From Wyeomyia smithii (taxonomy: Eukaryota; Arthropoda; Insecta; Diptera; Culicidae): 64,000 nucleotides of DNA. Shown one piece after another: positions 56,823 to 64,000 of the stretch; within the stretch, counting starts at the first letter, position 1; every line of letters begins with the position of its first letter. The stretch spans positions 192,413,357 to 192,477,356 of the forward strand of contig NC_073695.1 of the NCBI RefSeq assembly GCF_029784165.1. The letters are read 5' to 3'. The notes beneath the pieces are model-generated. The model made no database searches, had not been told where the DNA came from, and saw only the letters and a list, made by a program, of their open reading frames with translations. Position numbers and translations under genes: made by a program.

Positions 56823-59800
56823 GTGATTTGCCGGAAAATGTAATTTTAACTTACAAATGCAAAAGGCTCATATCTGGCAACACTATCGGGTAAACTTAAT
56901 AGGTTTTTTGGTTTTCTTAAATTAAGTATTAGTTTATTTCTAGATATTATGCGCTTGTAGCCATAGTCCAAACAAAATTAGGGGTTTTGACGAAAATGAC
57001 ATGTTTATCAAAAAAAGGAGATCTCAAGTTGGGATCCCTCTAATTGGGGAATTAACAATCCCTTTGAGCCAAATCTTGGAAAGCTGTTGACATGTATGTC
57101 GTTTTGTTTAACTCTTGAATTAGAGTGACTCCAACTAGATTAAAAAAAAAAACAGTATAAAAATTTCAAAACCTTTTAAAATTTTAATTAGGTATTCATT
57201 CTTCAAGCGAATGAAATTGCACCAAAAAATATTGTGAAAGGTTGAGGATCTAAACTTTAAAATGTATTGTTATCATATTATGAATACACTTTGCTATTAA
57301 TTTTGTTGCGTGTGAGAGAAAAAGAAACGCAGACACGAAATATCTTTCAAATCCCGGCTAGTCCGCAGTGAATCAGTTTCGAGACCGATTAAATCGATTA
57401 AGTTTGTAGCGGTGCAAATCTATCGTACTGTACTAGCACCCGACCTCCACCTCCGTTCACATACCAGACCAGAATCATCGCAAAAGGAATCGTTTTGCGA
57501 AGGAAATGAAATATTCATTCCACAAACGACTCGGATGGGTCGAATAGTAGTAGCATATCGGCCGGGCGCAAACGAAGTGAAAATTGAAACAAAATAGAAC
57601 GGATTGCCCGAATTCAAAAGCGGGCGGTCGGGCCGGCAAACTGCATACCGAGAGTAGCCGGAAAACCGGAGCTGCCCGGCTGGGCTCTTTGCAATCGGTC
57701 GAGACAGGAAATTGATGTCCCGTAGGCCTTGGGAAGATGCTGCGGGTGGAAAGTCGAAACATCGTTTTGTGGACAGACGGACGGGTGTTTAACAAATAAT
57801 TGAACACTTTATTTTCAACTGGTTCTGGTAATGGGGGATGTCGATTTTTAATTTCCATTTGTTCAATTTAGCGCAGTCGATGAAGTTGTCTGGTGGATTT
57901 CACTTACAGTCAGTATAACTCAATCTTACATTTCCACATCACCATCAGCTGGAACCTAATTTGTTTCAACAAGTTTCCAATCTTACCCAGGAGAAAAAAC
58001 AGCTACTTTCTCCATTGATACGCTGCCAGTAAGAACATTATGAAAAAGAAATTTGCATGAATTCCAAGCAGAATTATCATGATGCCTCTTAGAAAATGGC
58101 TTTTAGAATACTTAGGTGAATACTGAAATGACAACGGAAGTAAAATATAGATTTTTGAAACAGAAAGTATTCAAAGTTACTTGATATGACGAAGTATTGA
58201 TCAACAAAGTTTCCTTGCATTCTGAGAAACAGCGGTCAATGCCATACGAGTTGAGATGGAATCCATCAATTGTGAAGTGTTAAAAATTCAAAATATTTTC
58301 TTTCCCACAAAGAAAATTGTTTGGAATTTTGTTTGATAACTTGCTTAAAAACTTTTATAACTGGGGAAACCATCCTCGAAGTTCGACACAAGTGTCAGCT
58401 GCGATTTCGTCAGCTGTACCTAGTGGATGTCAGAAAAACCATCAACTTCAGCCGCAGTAATTTTTCAAAACATAACAGAGCAAGATGCAAAAAGCATCGT
58501 CGTCCCTAGCCGTCGGTTGCACCGCTATTCAACAAAAACACAGCCAGAGCGATTTTCTCCACACTTAGCCGTGGAAATCCATTCAGAAAGTAACAAATTA
58601 TCGCCTTGACTGCACTTTTCACTGGGTGAACTTTTCTTCTCAGTAGCCCATTTTTTCAGCTTCCTTTTCCACCCGGTTCGCCTCAATCCCAACACCGATT
58701 CTAATTCTTTTGTCGCGTTTCTTTGCTTGACTGGACTCTCGCAGTTTTGCTCTCTGTTCTCGTACAGGACAAAGCAAAGTGGTGCGAAAACTGGACAAGA
58801 ACACTCGAATTACACTGATTGTGGCACCCTAGCAGATCCCACTCTAGTGGCGAGTAGCAACAAAAATCGAGGTGAAGCATGAGAAATTATCGCGCTAATT
58901 AGATTTATGCTACCAAGCGCTTAATTACAGAGCATGGTTAAGCAACCCAGAGAGCTTCTTTTGTTCGCTGGTCAAGGCACACAAAACATCAATCGCACCG
59001 AGCGCGAGCGGAAGAAATAATGAAAGGATTGTTGTTGAAATGGGAAACTTTTTGTTTCTTTTTGTAGTACAAATTTAGTACAAAGCTTTTTTGGCTCTAA
59101 AAATAATTTCTAGTGTGTTTATCTATACGATACACAGGAAGAAATGCTAGAATAAACTTTGGAGCTATTTCAATATTGTAAAGCAGCTGAATCTTTAAAA
59201 ATCTATCATTGAACCGAAGGCAAACTCAATCTTCATGAATATTCTAAAGCTTATAAAGCAAACAAACACAAAATCGATTGCAAATCGTCTCTCAATCGGG
59301 AATGGCGAGACGCCACTCCCGGGACTTCATGTTTCGCACTCTTACGTAGGACGTACGTACGAACAATTCCATTCCAGGCTGGCTTTTGTTTCTCCCGTTG
59401 CGAATACTTGAGTTCCGAAAATTTTCCCGAGCTGACAAATTGCCCATAATTTATTCATCTACTGAATTGGAATGAATAATAGAGAATACAGTGCTCTCGA
59501 ATACCGAGAGCCGGAAAAACTCTCGCAGCATTCCTAAACGGGACCGTGTTTCACCACCCTTCGACTGCATCAGCAAGAAAAAAAAGTACGAAAGCCGCTT
59601 CCGTCTGGCAAGGGTAATGTTCTTTGTCTTCAAGTTTTCCGTATCGTTTATTGTTACGGTCTTGCGACCGATGATGATCAATTTTCGCGCACACAGCAGA
59701 GTGAAGGGAAAATCTTTGCGAAAGGGAAGCAATGTGGGGTGCTCGAAAATAGAGTTTTTAACGCAGTGACATAAGGCGGTCGAAGATGTTTTTACTTTTA

Positions 59801-59928
59801 TTCATCCTGGTTGTGTTGCGATTAAGTTAACAGCAGGTAACAGCAGGCGCCGCACGACGGCGGCCACAAACGCTTTTGGGTAGCAACAGTTTGTCTAGCG
59901 GAGAGCAGTTTGCTTATTTCTAAGCTTA
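56823..59928. other. Low-repeat stretch, no gene identified
   Basis: 57300-59800 has few repeat signatures and GC-richer blocks (57400-57750, 59280-59720). Frames overlap on opposite strands (127 codons at 57475-57858 reverse; 92 at 59491-59769 forward) and have no domains. It may be intronic or regulatory DNA. Confidence 0.35.
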
Positions 59929-60875
59929 GGGGAAAGTAGGTAAAGACGGACACTGCGGGTAAGATGGACACTTTTAATATTTCACAAACTAGAATGTATT
60001 ATGATAGTCGAGTGATGCGAATACCTTCTTTATAGTGCGTTAATGATTTTGAGTTGCATTATCGGTTTTCAGCAAGCAAACTGTCAAATTTGTAAGTAAA
60101 ACAAAGAATATTTTCGTGAACGCGCAATTTGATGTAATTTTTATTCCACGGAAAATAATGAAAAACTCGTGAAACTTACGTGTTTTCATTTGTTCACAAT
60201 AGTAAAGTGATTAATTAGTCTTTTCTCGGTTTTCTAATGAAAATCCAGCAGATTTTCGATGTTCCGATGAAGAGCTACGATCGTTTGAAAAAATTTCAAC
60301 CAGGTCGGGCAAGACGGACACACTAAGGTAGGGAAAGATGGACACAAGGATTTTCCAAGAATTTTCACATGTAGCATCTGTTGTGTACTACAGATGTTCA
60401 CAAAGTACACCTGCGAGAGAAACCAGCAGATATTAATCACTTAGCAGTTAGAACAGGCCATATAGGCGGAGAATTCTTGCCTTCTTCGAAACCCATCCTC
60501 TCAAACTGTTCACGTGATGTATACATGAACTCTAATAACGTAGAGTAATGTATGGCCATCACTTAACACATAAATCAAAAGAATACTTAACGTACTACAT
60601 CTTTTTTGTGAGTGTCCACCTTTACCTTCGTAGTATCCATCTTACCTACCCCAAGTGTTCGTCTTTCCCAAGCATGTCAAAAAACAGCAATTTGTAGTCT
60701 TATTTTTGAAGACCCAAAACACATAAAACTTGGAGGAAGTTCACTAATACCAAAAATGATTATGAAAACAAATGACCTTAAGTTTCAATTTGTATGACTA
60801 CTGCGATCTAAATAGCAATACCTAAGTAATTATTTAAATTAAACCTTAGGGTGTCCGTCTTTACCTACTTTCCCC
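59929..60875. mobile_element. TA-flanked MITE with 25-bp perfect inverted repeats
   Basis: The left end 'ggggaaagtaggtaaagacg' plus 'gacac' and the right end, its exact inverse, pair perfectly over 25 bp. TA flanks both ends (59927-59928 and 60876-60877). Inside, degenerate copies of the terminus recur in both orientations ('gggaaagatggacac' at 60342, 'atccatcttacctacccc' at 60637, 'gttcgtctttccc' at 60657). This gives a subterminal repeat structure typical of transposase-binding arrays. No transposase is present. Confidence 0.9.
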
Positions 60876-61154
60876 TACATATTGGTATTGATTGGCTGGA
60901 GTAACTTCTTGATGAATGTGCTAAAATATTTAGTGAAAAGAGTGTGTGTGTGCGACAGAAGAAATGAGGGTCTGTAAGTGGGAAGCAGAATAAACAATAC
61001 AATATATCAGATACGGTATCTACTCAGAATGATAAATTTCCGACCGATTCCAGAAAGATTTGGAAACAATTTGAGGCAGACTGCTCAATTTCGTTTGGAG
61101 TACGCCCGCTATGTGGAATAACAAACAGTTGAATAAGATTGGCTTCATCCATAT

Positions 61155-61156
<2 letters not shown>

Positions 61157-61192
<36 letters not shown>
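61157..61192. repeat. (GA)n microsatellite
   Basis: About 18 uninterrupted GA units. The Ser-Leu run in the reverse 91-codon frame here comes from it. Confidence 0.97.
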
Positions 61193-61196
<4 letters not shown>

Positions 61197-61359
61197 ACAT
61201 GAATTTTTGATCTTACAGCTTCCGAAAACTTCTTGTCTACGATGGTGATAGGAAACTAATTGTATCAAACAGTTTACTTTAATAGAGAATCTCATTTAAA
61301 AACAACTTCAATTTTGTTGAATAATCAATAGGAACCAGTGAAAAAATGAACTAAATAGT

Positions 61360-61680
61360 TGAAGAGGTTGTATATAAGACAAGACCGCAACAAGACATAG
61401 AATTACGACAGCTGGCCATATGTCAATGTATTATTGCAATAGGTTTTAAAAATACACTCGATTGAGGTTATTCAATTTAATGGTGTGAAGCAATGTATTT
61501 CATTTATAATCCTCTTTCAACTGTCTTTTTCAAAAAATGATTGGTAACCTTAAAGAAAATGTGTGCAGGTGCTGGAACACAGTTGCAATTCACCGTCCAA
61601 AGGAAACAGCGTGAGTGGTAAAATTTAAAATTTTATTCGGTGGTAAAAATTCATTTTTACTGTTTTAGTTGAAAATATGT
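61360..61680. other. Non-coding flank of the H2A pseudogene
   Basis: Includes 'ggttgtatataagacaagac', related to the spacer repeat at 29716-29938. No coding content is visible. Confidence 0.4.
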
Positions 61681-61696
61681 CATCCTCAAAAGGACA
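61681..61696 (-). other. Histone mRNA-type 3' stem-loop
   Basis: The reverse strand reads 'tgtccttttgaggatg'. This is a 6-bp stem (with G-U pairs at the base) and a 4-base loop, about 43 bases past the ancestral stop codon of the H2A pseudogene. That is the usual position of the processing signal in replication-dependent histone genes. The canonical base pairs at the bottom of the stem have decayed. Confidence 0.8.
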
Positions 61697-61738
61697 GTTC
61701 GTTCTAGATTTTACTTACAAAGCTGGGAATCAATCGAA

Positions 61739-61911
61739 TTACGCCTTCTCCCCCGTTTTCTTCGGGAGCAAATATCTTCAATTTTCGGCAAAACACATCC
61801 GTGAACAATAGTGACCATTACACAGCGATTAGTTCGACCTATCAGAAATTCAAACCCATCACGAGATGAACGGAACTGCGTCTTTCCCTTGACTTTCGCT
61901 TGACCAGACAT
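61739..61911 (-). pseudogene. Histone H2A pseudogene, internally deleted
   Basis: H2A is a core histone of the nucleosome. The reverse strand starts at an ATG (61911) with 'MSGQAKVKGKTQFRSSR' and 'GFEFLIGRTNR', matching the H2A N-terminal tail and the start of the fold ('SGRGK..VKGK..SRS.RAGLQFPVGRIHR'). It then jumps to 'VTIVHGCVLPKIE', the H2A segment near the C-terminus ('VTIAQGGVLPNIQ'). About 75 residues of histone fold are missing. A one-base shift follows, and the next frame reads 'LLPKKTGEKA' then stop, the H2A C-terminal tail. The start keeps no intron. A TATA-like 'catataaaag' lies about 250 bases upstream (62161-62170) and a histone stem-loop lies downstream, so this came from a genomic histone gene rather than a processed polyadenylated copy. 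Confidence 0.9.
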
Positions 61912-62180
61912 TGTATCTTGCAAACTCGACTGGATAGAATAGCGATGTGATGATGATAAAATCCATGTGATTTGCGTAAATACCTACGAAGAGGACTAAC
62001 GCGAAAACCAGATGGTGCGGTGTAGGTGATAGAATTAAAGAATGTAAAAAAAGGTTGGACTGGGTTGCACACTATTTGTAACTATACATGCGAGCATTGT
62101 CATTAAGAACTCATCAATAAGAGAGCACAGAAACCAAGCGACAAATCCGCGAAGCTTAGACTTTTATATGTCCGCTGTTG
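61912..62180 (-). promoter_or_regulatory. Remnant H2A upstream region with TATA-like box
   Basis: On the reverse strand, 'catataaaag' (62161-62170) is a good TATA box. Its distance to the H2A start codon is longer than usual for a histone gene, so an insertion or rearrangement may lie between them. A 76-codon frame at 61842-62072 overlaps the pseudogene and is not thought to be real. Confidence 0.4.
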
Positions 62181-62730
62181 CCTGGAGAGCTAACTAAGCA
62201 CACTGTGCCCGAGGGTAACTACTGTTACGTAATACACTTGCTCCAAGTATATTGTTTCATTACTCCAGCCATGCACATAACCGTTCCTCATATAGAGGAG
62301 CGGCCAGATTGTGAATTTCATATTTAGAAATATTTGAGCATAGGGGAACAGCCCCACTATTCATCTTTTTAAGCCGATGTTCACGAAGAATGCACGGATT
62401 AAATACCAAACTTTCTCGAAATCATCAAACTAAATATGCTTACGTGCTCTTATGGAATCATTCAGCATTGTATATTTAGTAAAATTAGCTAGATTTATCC
62501 TGAATTTTGTAAAACAAACCATTTTTGACAACGCTTCCATACCCATCTCAAAACTTGAATTACTGCTCAATTATTCATCTCTAGGGTGGTTTACCGGTAA
62601 AAAAAAACCAGTAAAACCGATATTTTTTTTAATACCAAAATACCGGTATTTGAGAGGCGAAAAAAACGGTATTTTCCTTAAAATTATAAAACCTTGTCAC
62701 AACATTCATAAACCATTGAAAGGCTAATGA
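62181..62730. other. Non-coding, with MITE-like remnants
   Basis: Segments at 62345-62370 ('ggaacagccccactattcat') and 62570-62590 ('aattattcatctctagg') recall the small MITE family of 11920-12154. No gene is visible. Confidence 0.4.
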
Positions 62731-63340
62731 TTTTTTTTTTATTTGGGAGGGATTTGTTAGTAGCTTTAGTATTTATGATAAATTTTAGTAAATAATGAGT
62801 ATGTGTGTCCAAAATGGTGACTTCTCAACACTCGAAACTTGTTAATAATTTTATTTGACATAGCTTCTAATGGTTCAACACCAGTAAGTCTATGTAATTC
62901 GAGTGTACCAAACCAAGGAGGAAGCTTCATAATCATTTTCAGAATTTTATTCTGAATCCTTTGGAGCGTTTTTTTCCATGTTGAACAGCAACTTGACCAT
63001 ATCGGTACAGCATGAAGCATTGCTGGTCTAAGAATTTGTTTTTTTTCTTCATCTATTCAAAAATTTGTTTGTAAATCAAAAGTTTGTTTTTTAAACAAAG
63101 TTTAGAATATCTGTTAATGAGAGGATATAAACATCTCGTATATTTGATGCACTTGGCTTGTATGCTCTCAACGTGCTCTTTGAAAATAAGTTTTTTATCG
63201 TAAATTAGTCCCAAGTACTTAACCTTGTCAGACCAACTTAAAATAACCCCATTCATCTTGACAACGTGATTATTGTTTTGCTTGAGGAAAGAAGCCCTAG
63301 GCTTATGCGGAAAAATTATCATTTGAGTTTTAGAGAAATG
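62731..63340 (-). pseudogene. Jockey-type LINE 3' end, copy 2
   Basis: The reverse strand reads 'MIIFPHKPRA', 'VKYLGLIYDKKLIF', 'YTRCLYPLINRYSKL', then after a frame break 'MLHAVPIWSSC' and 'LTGVEPLEAMSNKI'. A 3' UTR and poly(A) follow (T-run at 62731-62740). It is closely similar to 25389-26005 but reaches further 5'. It lacks about 185 bp of the 3' UTR present in copy 1. It also carries a ~29-bp insertion near 63040 that breaks the frame. No target duplication is clear. Confidence 0.9.
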
Positions 63341-64000
63341 CCTGTGTCATCGCAGAACAATGACTTTGTGCATCCTGGAGGCAAATCAGGAAGATCTGAA
63401 GTGAATATGTTGTACAAAAGGCTAATGAATGGCGTCACAAATCACATGACGGTGTACATAATAAAGACAGAAGCAACATTGAAAAAAAACTAATTTACCT
63501 TTACCTATTTATCAATTTTTATTTCTTTCTTGTTTGTTTTGCTTGGATTCAGACGATGTGTTTGTGTGTATCGATATTATGTCAAAAAACTTCATATCAA
63601 TAAAGCAAAACATATGTTTTCTGAATAGAGAAGCTAATCACTTTTCACACTCATACTTACAGAGACAACTCGTGGGTTTTGAACCTTCCAGTTCAATTAC
63701 AAAATCTGAAAATCATAGTTTGAGGCACTAATCACAATCATGTTCGCGAAAAAACGCAGGTTTTTATTTGTTTTGTGCTATTTAAAAGTAAAGCTGCAAA
63801 AATAATATATAAATATAAATTTGGATTAGGAATTTATTTTTTGTTTTACGTCTCCGTGTGTATTGCACAGGTTGCACCTAGTTATGGACAAGTTACTCCT
63901 AATACAAAGTGTTCACATGATGAATAAAACAATCAATGAAGAATTTCGTTTTAAAAATTACTGCTTCTTGAAAAAGCTGTAGCATGGTCAAAGCTTAGTG
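63341..64000. other. Non-coding
   Basis: AT-rich. Frames of 65-75 codons have no domain. Nothing else is seen. Confidence 0.5.

Noticed and set aside
57475..57858. 127-codon reverse frame
   Set aside because: No domain, and overlapping frames on the other strand.

Overview
The window looks like nuclear DNA of a culicine (Aedes-like) mosquito. It is AT-rich, has almost no open coding sequence, and is packed with decayed non-LTR retrotransposons (RTE-, Jockey- and RNase-H-bearing I/R1-like), tRNA-derived SINEs, and many short terminal-inverted-repeat elements with TA, TTA or TTAA target duplications. The species guess rests on the style of the repeats and on my familiarity with mosquito repeats, not on a search. 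I find no intact protein-coding gene. Most short open frames are chance or transposon debris.

Layout. 1-4.4 kb: dispersed repeats and a foldback element. 4.48-5.66 kb: a GC-rich island that is the best candidate for a host promoter and non-coding 5' exon on the + strand, followed by intron-like sequence. 9.7-20.5 kb: a TTAA-type MITE, a TTA-type MITE, microsatellites, a reverse-strand LINE broken by a SINE, and two larger inverted-repeat elements, one with an RTE LINE nested in it. 22.7-25.0 kb: low-repeat sequence. 25.4-29.7 kb: remains of three LINEs, including an RNase H region broken by a single stop codon. 29.7-33.9 kb: a duplicated repeat with CCAAT, TATA and histone-type stem-loop signals. 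34.5-37.7 kb: low-repeat sequence that could be regulatory. 37.8-39.05 kb: a ~940-bp heptamer array fused to a LINE fragment. 40-45.7 kb: nested MITEs, a minisatellite and a hairpin repeat. 46.2-47.7 kb: another low-repeat island. 48.6-56.8 kb: a SINE, then a pogo/Tigger-like element filled with nested insertions. 57-64 kb: a third low-repeat stretch, a TA-type MITE, a histone H2A pseudogene with its 3' stem-loop, and a second Jockey copy.

The strongest new-looking points are these. (1) The H2A pseudogene at 61.7 kb has a 16-nt stem-loop that recurs, with one loop change, inside an abundant-looking repeat at 31.0 kb, so histone-gene parts may have entered a dispersed repeat. (2) The nest at 50.7-56.8 kb can be ordered in time, and contains a 3.15-kb insertion bounded by exact 24-bp direct repeats. 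(3) A CpG-dense block at 53.3-54.1 kb inside that insertion resembles nothing around it and might be virus-derived or foreign. (4) The TTAGTTA array abuts the 3' side of a LINE. I see no convincing undescribed functional system. What I see is mainly the history of insertions in an intron or intergenic region, probably of a developmental-type gene.
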